In this document: in pieces, positions 48,661-61,797 of the stretch | Layout of the letters: every line of letters starts with the position of its first letter | Numbering within the stretch: position 1 is the stretch's first letter | Source: Paragordius varius | Taxonomy: Eukaryota; Nematomorpha | Length of the DNA stretch: 64,000 bases | Direction: 5' to 3' | Assembly: GCA_964247055.1 (NCBI GenBank) | Contig: OZ176056.1 | Span: 5,394,001 to 5,458,000 of the forward strand | Program-made: the position numbers and the translations under genes | Notes under the pieces: model-generated | The model's database searches: none | Told to the model about the DNA's origin: nothing | Seen by the model: only the letters and a program-made list of their open reading frames with translations

Positions 48661-50965
48661 TTTTGTTACTCCTTATCAAAATTACGAAATCGGAAATATT
48701 GTTTTAAAGAAGCAATATTATTTGATTGCGTTAAAGCTATAGAAATGGTTAGGGAACCTTATGCTGATGGGCCGCGTAGCCCCTTAAAGCACTACCTCTT
48801 TAAATCAAAAAATATCTTTTTAAATAATTACTTTTGCCATTATGTAATATAAAATCTACCAATTGGAGTGTTACGGTCAGGCTGTCGACTCGATTCACTC
48901 TCTTTTTCTTTTGCCACTAAAGTTATTATGAAAAATAAAGTCTTAAATTTATATAATTATATTATTAATTATATCATTATAAGATTTCCATTTTTCTGTA
49001 GGATATCTGATAAAAAATTGAAATTTTTGCATTATGTAAATTATCTCAGTAAGCCTAGTGATATGTTCAGGCTACCACTGGATTCACTGTATTTTCTTTT
49101 GACACGAAAGATAATATTTTAAATGAATAAATTTATATAATTATACAAAATATATCAATATGAGATTTCAATTTTCCTGTAGGATAACCCTTGCCTCTAA
49201 GTATGCAATTAAGCTATTACGCATGATTCAGATAAATAGGCTGTTAAATATTCTTAAATTTTTTGAACAAAACACCGAATTCGGATGTTAAAATTGAAGA
49301 AGAAAATATTATAGACATATCATAATAAGTAGTTACAACAAAACCAATTTGTTTAATAATCTTTTATGTTAAAATTAATATAAAATAGCCTACTAAAATT
49401 TTTTCGATATAGTGCCATACCGCTAATGATAACATTATTGCAATCAATAATTATTACTAAACTTAGAATGTGCTTTTAAATATACTAACAAAATGTAGTG
49501 CCTCACCTTATATCAAATCATAAATAGTAAAAATTCTTTGAGCTTTAAGACACTATAACTATTGATGATTTTAGTTACAATCCTTTTTTTCAAAGAAAAT
49601 TTGTATCAAAGATCTTGGCAAAAAATTAATTGAAAAAATAAATACCAGAGATATTGCTAGGTTTTACATTCTTTCTAGATTTCATATCAGATCCAGCATT
49701 TGTTTCTTCTAAAGATTTTAAAAAACATAATAATAATTATTTTTCAATCAAATTAAATGCTAAATCGGTCATAAATGTATCATAATTTTCATTCAACTCA
49801 CTAATTCTAAAATTTATCATAAACAGGTTTACACATTTAACCTAACAATCAAAAGTTGGGATTTATTATAAAACGTTAAATATTCAGTCAAAGATATCAA
49901 TATATAGAGTCTTATATTTATTTGTTTTATAAGCGACTTTTACGGTCATGTCATCTAAGTTATTGTAAAATTAATTTTTTGGATTTGGGTATTGCCCTTA
50001 TTGCTGATATTACATCATATTTTTCTAAAATTGCTTATATATTAATTATGCTAAAAGAAAAATTTAATATGCCGTAAATTGGCTTTTCGATTAGCAATCA
50101 CAAGTTGGAAATAACTTTCTTTAATCTTGGGCCCTATAACAATTTTCTTACATATTTCTACGAGATTGTATATCATAATTTTGTGTTTAAAAATTAAAAA
50201 TTCGCATATAAAAGATTAAATTTGAGCCATGTCAAAAATTAAATTATTTAGGCATGGGAATCATGTATTAAATATTACATTAAAATTATTTTTATTAAAA
50301 AAAAAACGATTAATATATATATAATCCAAACTTCTCAAAACTTAATATAAAACAAATAGCCTACTAAAACTTTTTACGCTAATGATACCTATGAATTTTT
50401 ACATAAATATTGTGCCATCAAAACTCAAATGTGTATTTTGGCAATATAGTAGAATGTTTTTTTGAATTCAATATATATATTAAATAATTTTAATGGCTTA
50501 ACATATCTCAAATTATAAATTTTAAAAATTGTATGACCTCTAAAACACTGTAATTATGTTGATTTTAGTTGCAATCCTTTTTTAAGATAATTTGTAAGAA
50601 ACAATCAAGAAAAATAATTAGATAACTATATACCAGTGAGATTCTTTGGTTTTACGTTTTCTTCCATTCTAGATCCCTTTGTTACTTCTGGATTTTATAA
50701 TACATAATATATAACTAATATATCTAAGTTAAATATTGCGAAATCGGTCATAAATGCAGTTTTTATAATTTTCATACAACCCACTAGATATCTCAATCGG
50801 AAAATATAGAATAACTCAAAATGATTTTTAGTAGTCGGCTATTTTTGACGAGTAAGTAAAGTGTGTGAACATCAGATGTTTAAATAATTCACATTTTTAA
50901 ATTTAATGATTTGGCTACTTTTGAAAAAGCTTTCACATAGTATATAAAATAAAGTGTAATAATCC

Positions 50966-51825
50966 CATAGGGGTACCGATGGGGGGCAAGGGGGTGCATC
51001 ATGCCCCGAGCACCGGGGGCGCCTAAATGATCATTTTAAATTAGTAAATTATTCAAAATAATTACAACTTTCAAGTAAATTTTTTCGCAAATTACGTAAT
51101 AATACCTAAAATAATATGAAAATATAAATGAGATCAAGAACAAACATTATGCAAAAAACAACTTTCATGTGGGTATTCCCTTCAACATGTGAAAACTTAT
51201 TTGTTCGCTTAACACTTGAATACAACACATTCATTTTAGTCCTTAGATTCACATTGGGGTAGTGGGGAATAAATGCAATCTCTTTAAAACAAAAAATCAT
51301 CGTTCAATGCCCCAATCTTGGTTTTTTTCCACATGTCGGTAAAAAAGAAGGATTTGAAGTTGAGAGGTCTTAACTTTTCATTCACCAAAGAACAGATCTG
51401 GGTGTTTTAGATGCCTACTTTTTGATTGACCTAATTCCATCACCTTTTATAACTCCGCATGGTTTTAATAAATGGAGGGAAAAATGTAAATCAATCCCAA
51501 ATAGCCTCAATGATCGGGAAGCATTTACTTGGAAAGAGGCAGAAAGAAGATTGATAAATACAGGAATCGATTCTGCTCTAGAAACTCATATACAATCTAA
51601 GGATCTCTGGTGAAATATTTTTCATCGAATATTGGCCTTCATGAAATTTCTAATCACCCAATATTTCCCTTTTAGAGGACATGTTCAAATTATAATGTAC
51701 TTATCTATGGTGTTTAAGTTGCAACGTTTGTATTTTTTCAATAAATTTTTTTATTGGCTTTCAAAAAGAGGGGGCGCCATAAGAGTTTTATGCCCCGGGC
51801 GACACAAATGCTCGGTATGCCACTG
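50966..51825 (+). mobile_element. hAT element remnant, 860 bp, unit 3 only
   Basis: Flanked by an exact 8-bp target duplication AATAATCC (50958-50965 and 51826-51833). Related T2 copies read AGTGTAATAATCCATCAGATT, the empty site. The ends are imperfect inverted repeats: CATAGGGGTACCGA... on the left against CAGTGGCATACCGA (complement) on the right, with GC-rich GGGGGCGCC segments inside. Internally deleted: only a transposase piece is left. It inserted after units 1-3 had formed or is private to this unit. Confidence 0.85.
51422..51613 (+). pseudogene. hAT transposase fragment
   Basis: A 63-codon frame with LIPSPFITPHGFNKWREK, SLNDREAFTWKEAERRL and a stop after KDLW. After the stop the same region reads AFMKFLITQYFPFRGHV. 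The pattern GFxxWR...H/DREA...FLxxQxxxFRGH is that of the N-terminal part of TTF-zinc-finger/DUF4371 hAT transposases (ZMYM1/ZNF862 relatives). It lacks the catalytic core and the dimerisation tail, so it is non-functional. Confidence 0.75.
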
Positions 51826-52468
51826 AATAATCCATCAGATTAAAATAATCAAATTAAATTTAATTTTTGAATATAATCGATTAAAAAATTTAAAAATCAT
51901 TTTTCAAACTTGGCCTCATCGGAAATAATATGTTTGGAAAATTATTCTACATAAAATGATAGTTACATTTTCATCTAACAAGCAAATACAATTTGAGATT
52001 TATAATTATCAATCCATTTAAAGAGAATCTTATGTTATTTGTTTTCTAAGCAGTGACTTTTAAGTTCATGTCATCTAAGTTGACTGTAAAATAATTTTTT
52101 GGATTTGGGCACCACTGCCCTTATTTTGGTGTTATGTTACATTTCAGAATAAGACCATAAATATGATAATATAAATAAAAAATTAATTAGACAATGTTAC
52201 TCTAAATTATATTAAACCATTAATATAAGAAATATAACTTTTAGCTATTATACGAAAAAAAAAATATACCAATTGTATTAGTATTATTGTTAGCAGGAAC
52301 ATTGCCCATGTTTTCTTCGGAATCTTCAAATAATATTTAGAGTAAAGTATTTAATATTTTACACTGTTATATGAATAAAACATCATTAGTAAAATGCAAG
52401 GTGTAATATTTATCTGAATATATTGCAAAAAGGTTTGTGCAGTTAAAATATGCCCTTATAGCCTCACA

Positions 52469-53048
52469 CAGTGGCGGAACTATAAATTGTGGGCCCTTCA
52501 AGCTTTAAATACTGGCCAACCTTTGCCCCCAAAAAAATCGTATGAAGTTATCTTTTGACCTGGCGCCTCACTTAGATTCCTAAACATATATTTAAATCCT
52601 ACTATGAAGACTAATTTCCTAATTCATAAATGGGACAGCTTGTTAAGTGAAGCTTTCTTTAATTCGCCATATTCGTTGATATAAACACATTGTCAACATA
52701 TGCGTAGAATACGGGCCTATCTAGGAATAGCAGCGGGGAAACTGCTTAAATATAAATTAATTGCTAAATATTATTTTTTAGAATTCGGATAAATAAATTT
52801 TGACATTTGTTTAGTCAGAATAAATTATTTTTTATGATAATATGGTTTTTTGATATTATAAAAACAGGGCTTCGAACCGGTCTAAAAAAGTGGAATTAGA
52901 ACCGGGCTTTAATTTCAAAATGAATCGCTTCCTAAAACAGCAACAGGTTCCAATACAACTTGATAAATATGAAATAAGATTGATTAAATGGAACATTATG
53001 CGGACCGCCAAGTTTTTAAATTTTAAGGCCCATTATTGCTGATCACTG
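52469..53048. mobile_element. ~600-bp hAT-like MITE, copy 6, abutting the LINE
   Basis: Starts CAGTGGCGGAAC and ends TGATCACTG. It carries a few private small deletions. It is the unit 3 counterpart of 7459-8059. Confidence 0.55.
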
Positions 53049-53130
53049 TTTAAGTGTGTGATGAAAGTTTATCGAAAATTTGTTAACTAAAGATAAATTT
53101 CAAAATAACATGAATCAAAGGTTAAAAACA

Positions 53131-55249
53131 TTAGAAAAATAATGCACATTTGTATACCAGAAAACATATGTTAGCCAATTGACTTAATAATAAAATATGT
53201 GAAATAACAATCATTCTGTTAAAATTTAATGAATGTCCTTCAGGATTGCAATACAAAACATTTTTTACAATAAAGTTATTTCTCATACAATGTTGTAAAA
53301 TGAATTGACCCACATTAATGTGGTTGGCCTGCATAAATTGCATATTCCATCCAACGCGCTTTAGGGCGCCCTTTCCCCTCTTGCCTTTCACAATATAATC
53401 ATCAATCTGTTTACCAATGTAAATATTAGCTCTTCTTTTAACATGTCCGAACCATCTAAAACGATTTACCATAAACTTTTGCGTTATTGGTTTGATTTCC
53501 GTACTTCCTCTTATGTAGACATTCTTCACCTTGTCATTCCTCGTTACACCGCACATCAATCTAAGCATTCTCATTTCAGTAACCTCCAAGTTCTCTTCTG
53601 ATTTCTTTATTGCCCATGTCTGTGAGTTGTACATCATTTTTGGCTGTACAACAGCACTGTAAATCTGACCCTTTACTTTTAGGTCAATATTTTTGTCACA
53701 CAAAACATATGAGATCTTTTTATAATTTGCCCAACTATTTCGAATTCTTAAATTAATATCAAGTGTTAAAGAACCATCTGCTGCTAAAATCGCTCCTAAA
53801 TATTTGCATTCCTCCTGTTTAATACCCACCCTTCTTCTAATTCTATTTCTCGTTTTTTCCCGCCAAAATTTATCAGTTCTGTTTTCTTTTTATTAACTTT
53901 TAATCCGCATCGTCGTAACACATCAATCCATTTACCCACCAATTCTTTCAATTCATGCAACTCGTCGGACAGCCTTATTAGGTCGTCTGCATAAAGAAAA
54001 TACAGCCACCATGTTGCCCCACTTCTTTTGAAATTTGGTCTAAGCATATTATAAATAGTAACGGGCTGATTGCAGACACCTGATAGACCCCTTCGTTTAT
54101 TTTAATAGAACCTGATACTCCCTGGTGTGTTTTAATTTTGGTTTGGGAATCGTACATGCATTTTAAAATCTTTTTGTAACTTTCAGGGACGTTTTTCCGT
54201 CTTAAGCTCCACCATATTGTGCTCCGTGGTATTCTGTCAAAAGCCTTTTCAATATCAATACAAATACCATGCAACTCCTTTTTCATTTATATGCTTCTCG
54301 ATTAGCCTTCTTACTGCGATCGGATCAATGGTGGACTTTCCTGAAAAAAAACTAAATTGATTACCCTCTATTATAACCATTTTTCTCATTCTTTTCTCTA
54401 GTACTTTCTCAAATAACTTCATTGTATGCGACATCTCTAATTATTACAATCATTAATATCTCCTTTACCCTTGAAAATGGGAACAGTGAAACTCTTCTTC
54501 CATTCGGTTGGTATCATGCCTGTAGTTACTACATTATTAAAATAATCCGTCAAAAATTCAATACCTTTCTCTGACATTATTTTCCAACAGTTTATGTTAT
54601 TATCGTCCGGACCTGCAGCCTTATTTATTGACATCTCTTTCAAACCAGTCTGGACTTCTTCTTTTGTTATACTTTCAATATGCGCAGATATATAATCTGG
54701 TGTTTCAGGAATTCGTTTCACTGACGCCCAATTCAAGCTCCTGGAAGTATTCTTTCCACCTTTTCAATATTTTCGATTCCTCAATGAGTAATTTGCCGTT
54801 TTTATCTTTAATAGCTGTCCCGTAAGGGGGCAAGTTTAACTTTCTTCTGTGTCTTTGTCGAGCAATTTTAAAAACTTTGTTTAGATCTTGCTTACTGTTT
54901 ACCTCTTTATATAATGATGAAGTCTTATCTTTTTTGACCAATTTTACAAGCCTTTTAAGTTCCTTATTAATCCTTTTACATTTTTCCTTGTCTCCTGCTT
55001 GGTGGGTAAACCTCCACATTTCAAAAGCTTTATTTCAGCCATGTCTCTCTATAAACCTGATTTCTGCCACCTTTCATTCCGCACACCTTAACTCCCGCCT
55101 TCATATTTTTCTTGCCACCTGAGATCAAACACTTTTTAAATCACTGTTCCTGTTTACTATGCCTACCGTTTCTACAAATCTCTCTTTACTGTTTCTTAGG
55201 GATTCCCATTTAATTACTTTCGTCGCTATAAACTTAGGCTTTTCGGCAT
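53131..55249 (-). pseudogene. LINE reverse transcriptase, broken (unit 3)
   Basis: The same RT fragments as the other units. One stretch is better preserved: at 54286-53978 the frame runs from EKAFDRIPR on through GVYQVSAISPLLF, the RT motif usually written GxxQxxxxSPLLF. FLYADD follows in another frame (54047-53796). The C-terminal frame is 232 codons (53829-53131) and ends past RWFGHVKRR. Confidence 0.87.
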
Positions 55250-55964
55250 TTATTGGTATATCTGTCATATATTTACACATAATTAAATTATGTTGTGTGC
55301 TAATCTGCAGGTTAGGCATGACTTCGCAACTTTAAAGACTGTCGTGGCAATAGAATATAATCCATTTGTAACTTCTTATTTCCACTTTCGTAGGTAATTA
55401 AGTGGCTATCCCTTTTAGTGTATTTGCTATAGCAATGTTATAGGATTGGGCAAATTTTATTAAACTAGCCCCTTCTTCATTTGTGACCCCGTAACCTTTT
55501 CCGCCGTGCCAAGGCTCAAACCTCTCCTATTTTGTCCCACGTGCCCATTGAAATCACCACAAAATATGATTTCGTTGTCTTTCGTTAATGAGGTCATTTC
55601 TGCGTCTAACAAATCATAAAATTTATCTTTCTCCGGTTTAGCTAACCCTATCTGGGGGGCCTAAACGCTAAAGATAGTAAAAACCCTCTTATTTAACAAT
55701 AGGTCGACACTTATAATTCTACTGTCAGCACCTCTAACCTCAATTACTTGATTGGCAAATCATGAACACACCATTATGGCGACCCTACTGTAACCATCCG
55801 TAGAACCTGAATAAAACATTTTATAATTATCCTCTAATGTCTTAGTACCATTTCCACGGTATCTGGTCTCTTGAATACCCAAAAAATTTACTTTTTTTAC
55901 CCTCATAATTTAACTAAATCATATTACTTACTCTTTAACGAACCAACATTTATACTGGCAAAAC
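55250..55964 (-). pseudogene. LINE AP-like endonuclease, broken (unit 3)
   Basis: Counterpart of 10250-10980. GIQET and CGDFNGHVG are present. The last endonuclease motif, STQHNLIMCKYMTDI, is in frame here (55319-55125). Confidence 0.82.
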
Positions 55965-56315
55965 ACACTCTACAACATTCCTTATCCCTATTGACCCCTA
56001 CCTCCGTGCAATGGCTGGATCTGGCCTGCACGCCTTACAAAAAACACCCATAAAAAACAATACAATAGGGAAGAATAATAATAGATAAAAATAAAAACTA
56101 AAATATATAGGAACTAATATGTAAATGCAACCAAAAAAGAATCAAAAAATTTGAACCAAAAAATAAAAAAAATACATAAATAAATTATATCAATAAATAA
56201 AAATGAAATTAAATACGCATCTTTACAACTGAGGAATTAGAATTATGATTTGGAATTTGTAATAATAAAACAAAAAATAGAAAAATTATAAGAAAAATAT
56301 TATAAAGGTAATTAC

Positions 56316-57500
56316 GCGCCATTTTTGAATGAATGTCTCAGTAATATATAAAATTATCCATCAGATCGATATAATTAAAAATATTATATATAATTTAGTA
56401 TTTTAAAGATAATTAGACTTTAATCAAAATTTAATTATTTGGAGTGAAAAAAGTCATTTATCAAATTTCTATGCATTGGAGTCTAAATATATATTTGCAA
56501 AATTTATTAACAGGTTAGATAAACATTTGGCCTGACAACCAACTTTACAATTGGCGGTAATTAAAATTAATTAGTCATTGTTACTCTAAATTATAATAAA
56601 CCATTGATATAAAAATTATAACTTTATGCTATTATATAAAAAAAATATACCAATTGGATTAGTGTCATTGTTAGCAGGCGCAACCTTAGATGGACTCGCA
56701 ATGTTTCCTTTGGAATCTTAAATATTAGTTAGAGTGAAATAATTAATAATTTACATCGTTATATTAATAGAACATTATTAATAAAATGCGAGGTCTATTG
56801 AAGAATATATTGCAAAAAAGGGTTTTGCAGTCAAAAATTATACCCTTATAGCCTCATAATCAAACGCTATTTTCTTGTTTTATAATTCACAAAAGCGTTT
56901 TTATAATTGAGAAAATATTCTTGATTGGGTAAATTATAAATTAATCGGAATATCAATCAAACTTTTTCAAATGTTCGGGAAAACGTTTTGATTGACTGGG
57001 AAAACGTTTAGTTCGGTTAGAAAATTTCGATTCATATGATTATTAAACAAAATATATGAATAACAGTATGATTACACATTTATTTTATGAACTAGATTTT
57101 ATCACTATATTTGGGAGTCGACTAATCTAAACTTTGTTTTAGATATCAAAACAGGAGATTAATTACTTTACGGTGTAATTTATTTTGGGTTTAGAGCATT
57201 TTTATTATGCACCTACTAAATTAATATACAATGGTGTTAGTTCTTGCCAAAATTCCGAAATATCAAATTGTTTTAGAGAAGCAATATTATTTTAATGTTA
57301 AAGCTAAAAAATGGTAAGGAAACCGATGGATAATGGGCCGTGTTTTTAACACCCTCTGTAATGTACTACCTTAATTGTGAAATTTCGAAATAGGAAAATT
57401 GTTTTAGGGCAGCAATATTATTTAATGTCAAAGCTATAGAAATGGTTAGGAAACCGATGGATAATATGCCGTGTTTTTAACACTCTGTGTAATGTACTAC
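56316..57500. repeat. T4 repeat (unit 3)
   Basis: Counterpart of 11331-12525. Very close to unit 1. No gene was seen. Confidence 0.7.
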
Positions 57501-57539
57501 CTTATTTGTTTTATTTGGCATTCTCACATGATTAGGAAT

Positions 57540-57705
57540 TATAAAGTATATAATTTATGCAAAATAGGAGATAAAAGTAGAGGAATATCAACCAAAAATC
57601 CTTACAATTTCCTGTAACAAGTCTGTTTTATGACAAATTAATATATTTGTATTGGAATTCGTACGGATTGTTGGTTGATACAATCCTATTTTGCATGAAT
57701 CCCTC
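57540..57705. repeat. Foldback element FB-a (unit 3)
   Basis: Counterpart of 12550-12740, with a short deletion in the right arm (TTCCACTATA is missing). Confidence 0.62.
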
Positions 57706-58172
57706 ATTTAAGAATCCGAATAAACACTCAAAATTTTTATACACTCATGAACCAGATGACAAAAAAAGCAAAAATAAAAAACAATATTTTTGGTTTTATT
57801 TTGATATAGAAGTTTATTTTTTTGAATAAAACGTGAATGTTAAGATTTTAATATTGAGTTAAAAAATATTAAAAAAATTATTTTAATATAGTTTCATTAA
57901 ATTTTCAGTATTTTAGGTGGAAAAAAACGCCATCTTTTTACCTGAAATTTTATAGAAACCTTAACTATATGATTTTAGCCTATTTGTAAATTGAAATTAT
58001 CTCTTAAAATGATAATAAACGATATTATTTCAGATCATTATTTTTTGAAACCGAATTCGATTTACTCTCAATCTAGTTTGACAACAAATAAAAAATTTTG
58101 CGGCAAATAAATACGATGGTCAAAGCTATCTTATGAAAAAAAATTTTTTCGTTAAAAATTTTTTTGCACACA

Positions 58173-58173
<1 letters not shown>

Positions 58174-58230
<57 letters not shown>
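58174..58230. repeat. (AT)n microsatellite, expanded
   Basis: Unit 3 counterpart of 13173-13199, about twice as long. Confidence 0.92.
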
Positions 58231-58232
<2 letters not shown>

Positions 58233-58473
58233 GTCTTTAATTGCAATTTATTGATTTCTTAATCAGAAACCAACAAATAAAGTGGTAATGAGCGATAAAC
58301 TAAAAAATTATAACTTCTATGATAAATTTTTTGATAAAAAGTTAGTAGATATTTGGACTGCAAATACTAGGTAAATGCTATTATCAAATGATATTAAATT
58401 AATGCGAAATCATTAAAAAATTTATGAATGCAAAGATATGTAAAATATAAAATGTCTATGAATGTCTTTATAC

Positions 58474-58512
58474 CCATTCCACTTCCTAATGCTGGAGTTG
58501 TTACTTCAGGCA
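58474..58512 (-). CDS. Mini-exon m1 (unit 3)
   Basis: Identical in coding sequence to unit 1: acceptor ACAG, linker PEVTTPALGSGM, donor GTATAA, phase 1-1. Confidence 0.58.
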
Positions 58513-58728
58513 CTGTTTTTATAAAAATATTTTGGAAATTAATTATAAAATCTACAAATTTGAATTTTGATTAAATTTAACATAAATTAATAAAAATTTG
58601 TCATTTTAAACAATAAAATATCATATTACAATTCTTAGATTAATAATATACAGAACAAATGGAACAATATTAGGTATATATTAGCCATTTAATTTAGAAA
58701 CGAGATGTTTTAAGAGTATTTTATTACA

Positions 58729-58732
58729 TAAA

Positions 58733-58759
<27 letters not shown>
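58729..58759. repeat. (AT)n microsatellite
   Basis: Unit 3 counterpart of 13700-13735. Confidence 0.92.
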
Positions 58760-58764
<5 letters not shown>

Positions 58765-58955
58765 AAAATCTTTATATATGCATTTTTAAGCGACCTATCT
58801 TGATTTATTAAAATATCAGGAATAATATCAATTATGTAAGATTGTGGTTATACAACCTTTTTTTGCGAATGGTGTTATAAAAATGTATATGACGTTAAAC
58901 CATTTAAATTTGTTTATATTATATTTTTATAAATATTTTTCTTTAATTTAATATG

Positions 58956-58956
<1 letters not shown>

Positions 58957-59006
<50 letters not shown>

Positions 59007-59010
59007 CATA
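58957..59010. repeat. (AT)n(ATAC)n microsatellite
   Basis: Unit 3 counterpart of 13935-13989. Confidence 0.92.
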
Positions 59011-59119
59011 CATACAAATATTGGTTTAATCATTTGTATATTTTCACTTTTGTCTCAATAATTTCAATATGATCACTACAACATTTTGATAATGTTTTTC
59101 ACATTTTTTATACCTTATG

Positions 59120-59460
59120 TTTAACGTGGAGAGGGGCCGAAAAATGTCGCAAAATGTTGATCGTTAAGAAATAAGATATATAGATCAACTATGACGCTAA
59201 AAATATAAATTTTTTAGGCATTCAATAGACGAATTACCATGGAAATGGTACCAAAACCTTATAGGGTAGATTTCCAATCAGTTTTTAGGATGTATTTACA
59301 TTAGCGTGATGATATAGGAGGTAGGGCGACTGACTCATACACTGTGTGCCAGAGTTATCACCCCTAAACTACGCATTTCCATCATCACTGTCAGCCCTTT
59401 GTAAACGAGTGTTAATACAATTTAAATCCTTACCCTTTATAAAAAGGGAAAAAAGAGATT
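59120..59460. other. GC-richer conserved block (unit 3)
   Basis: Counterpart of 14097-14430, with a small deletion in the GGCAGGGG motif. Confidence 0.4.
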
Positions 59461-60358
59461 CTAAACAGTATATTTTTTTATATTTTATATATATTATGTG
59501 ATTCCCAAATTTTTCGGTTTAAGTGCTGCTGTTACACATTGCATGTTTCTCAAATAAGTTTCAATTGATACTACATTAAATTATATCACGGTACGCAACA
59601 AAAAATAAATGTTAATGATGTATTCGATATCTAAAAGCCTCAGGATAATAATATTATATATGGGGTAAAATACTAAAATAAAGTCAAATTTTTTCTCTTT
59701 TTAGCCATAATTAAAAAATGGCATTTTTATTGCCTTAACGTCTAGTATAATTTAATACAATAGATGAAAACACCAAAAATTAATTCTAATATAAAATTTT
59801 AAACGAAAATTATCATAAAGATTTTACATTTTTTTCGGAGTGCCTCAGAAAATCTTATAAGAATATGAGCTAAAAATCGCGATTTGGCGTCATACTGGCA
59901 TTAAACTTGTTAATATGCGGTAAAAGATTTTGATATTTATTAAAACAATCTTATAGTTATATATAAAGTTTAACCAAATATAGCCTTTAAAAAAGTTTAA
60001 ACCTTATATAAAAAAGATATTTTTTGAACGTGTCAATGTGCAATTTTTTAGCTATTTATAAATCTTTAAGGTCCTCCGATAAAATTAGAAATTTTATTGA
60101 TAATATTTTGCGTTTAAAAATATCCTTATATATTAAAAATATATAATTTAGTTGATGGGCTTTCATCTATAAAATTTAATTTTATTTGACAGGTTCATAA
60201 AGCCTAATACTTATTAAATAACGTTTTTAAGTATTTATTTACATTCAGTAATTTATTTATTACACCGAAACTTTTAGCTATCGAATGGTATATGATTCAT
60301 TATCCTTTATTTTTGGACCCTTTTTTGCCGCATACTATATTTAAATAAATTAAATCAC

Positions 60359-60592
60359 CTGTAATATTAGCTTCACCGTAATACACAGTATTACCAAATT
60401 CTGAAGAGACAATTATGGTTACATTGATGAGTCCAATCATATCGGTTATTATAGTAACACTAGTCGCATTCAGATTGGTATACAAAATTTTTCCTTCCCT
60501 GCTTACATTATACAATGATATCCCATCATTCGATTCCCAATCCATTTTGATAGAGGAGTCATTATTTATGGTCCAGTTTATTGGGAAATTTA
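60359..60592 (-). CDS. Exon E1: FN3-like domain (unit 3)
   Basis: Same protein as the unit 1 copy (VNF, KMDW). Two silent changes: the Leu codon as in unit 2, and ATT to ATA in the Ile codon of the TIITD segment. Acceptor TTTCAG and donor GTGATT are intact. Confidence 0.72.
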
Positions 60593-61369
60593 CTGAAATA
60601 TATAAATTATAAAATTTAGTAATACTAGACATATTTATACATTGTTTGTTGTGTTTATAAATTTCGCTGCAAAAGTTTATTTTGTTATTTAGTATACATA
60701 AAATATAAGTTTTAAAAAGATTGTTTATTACAATATTCGATTCTATATACAATCATAAGAGCAATTATTCGCTCTCTCAGTTATTTAATGGGTGAGTGTG
60801 TAAGATATAGGTTTGTTGGTATGCTTATTTTGAGTTAAATATTTTGCAATTGGGGTTAGAGAAAAAGTTACTGTTTTCAACGAAGTATCATGTTAGTATA
60901 TTATACAAACATGATAAAACTTAATATACATCGATCATGTAAATGAAAACCCCCTCTAATTCAAATAACTGAAATGACCATTAATAGTTCTCTCTACTGC
61001 ATATTAAAATCCTCATAAAAACTATTTTACTTTTAACCAATTTTAGAGTAATTTAATCTGATATCGTTAATAGTAAAGCCCAAAAATACTTTTAAGTTTA
61101 GAAATAAGAGATGTATTAAGACCATTTTACATAAAATAATAATATATATAAAATTTAGAATCTATATCTATGCATTTTAAAGCAACCTATCTTGATTTAT
61201 TAAAATATAAAATAAATATATCAGTAATAAAATCAATTATAGTGTTGAAAATTGTGCTTGCACAGCCTCTTTATTTGCAAATGCTGTTGTAAAAAAATAT
61301 ATGAGGCTACACCATTATTATATTTGTTAATATTATTAAGTATTTTTCTTTTAATTTAATTTGAATCAC

Positions 61370-61597
61370 CTGTGATAACTTTACCGATATAGGTAAATCT
61401 ATCATATTGTGAAGAGACAATTATAGTTGTATTTTTGGCACACATATCGGTCCTTATAGTAGCACTAGTCGCATTCAGATTGGTATACAAATTTTTTCCT
61501 TCGCATCTTACATTATACAATGATATCCCATCAATCGAATCCCAATCCAATTTGATAGAGGAGTCATTATTTATGGTCCAGTTTATTGGGAAAGTTA
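61370..61597 (-). CDS. Exon E2: FN3-like domain (unit 3)
   Basis: Counterpart of 38152-38379, same length and splice signals. It differs by two replacements (TISTD to TIRTD; TYLGK to TYIGK) and no silent change. Confidence 0.7.
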
Positions 61598-61744
61598 CTG
61601 AAATATATAACAAAATCAATATTGTATATTATTATTCTTTGATGCAAAGTCACCCCAGAATTTTAAATCGTAATATGAAATCTGTGATTTTACTATTAAA
61701 AATTGAAAACAAAAATTAAATATTTAACTTATATTTGATTTTTA

Positions 61745-61747
<3 letters not shown>

Positions 61748-61793
<46 letters not shown>
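61748..61793. repeat. (AT)n microsatellite
   Basis: Unit 3 counterpart of 17017-17042. Confidence 0.92.

Positions 61794-61797
<4 letters not shown>

Larger units (their letters stand above)
43585..53048. repeat. T-repeat array C (unit 3)
   Basis: Order: T2 start (43585-44402) fused to T1 at the motif GGCCTCATTGTATATC (the same fusion is at position 85 in unit 1), T2 (46721-49268, with a MITE), truncated T3 (49269 to about 50165), then T1 joined near 50870 to a T2 tail. The last T2 segment is interrupted by an 860-bp hAT element. It ends in a MITE against the LINE. No gene was seen. Confidence 0.8.
53049..56060 (-). mobile_element. RTE-like LINE, unit 3
   Basis: Third near-identical copy with the same borders and inherited breaks. 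The 5' border is as uncertain as in unit 1. It differs from unit 1 by scattered substitutions and small indels, for example in the endonuclease end near 55310. Confidence 0.88.
58690..59010 (-). pseudogene. Ghost exon cassette E0 (unit 3)
   Basis: Counterpart of 13650-13989. The tract at the exon site is 58957-59010. Confidence 0.55.

Noticed and set aside
49870-50090. Possible loss of a separate element in T3 of unit 3
   Set aside because: Unit 3 lacks ~330 bp present at 5660-5950 and 25230-25520, but there are no element ends, so it is read as a simple deletion.
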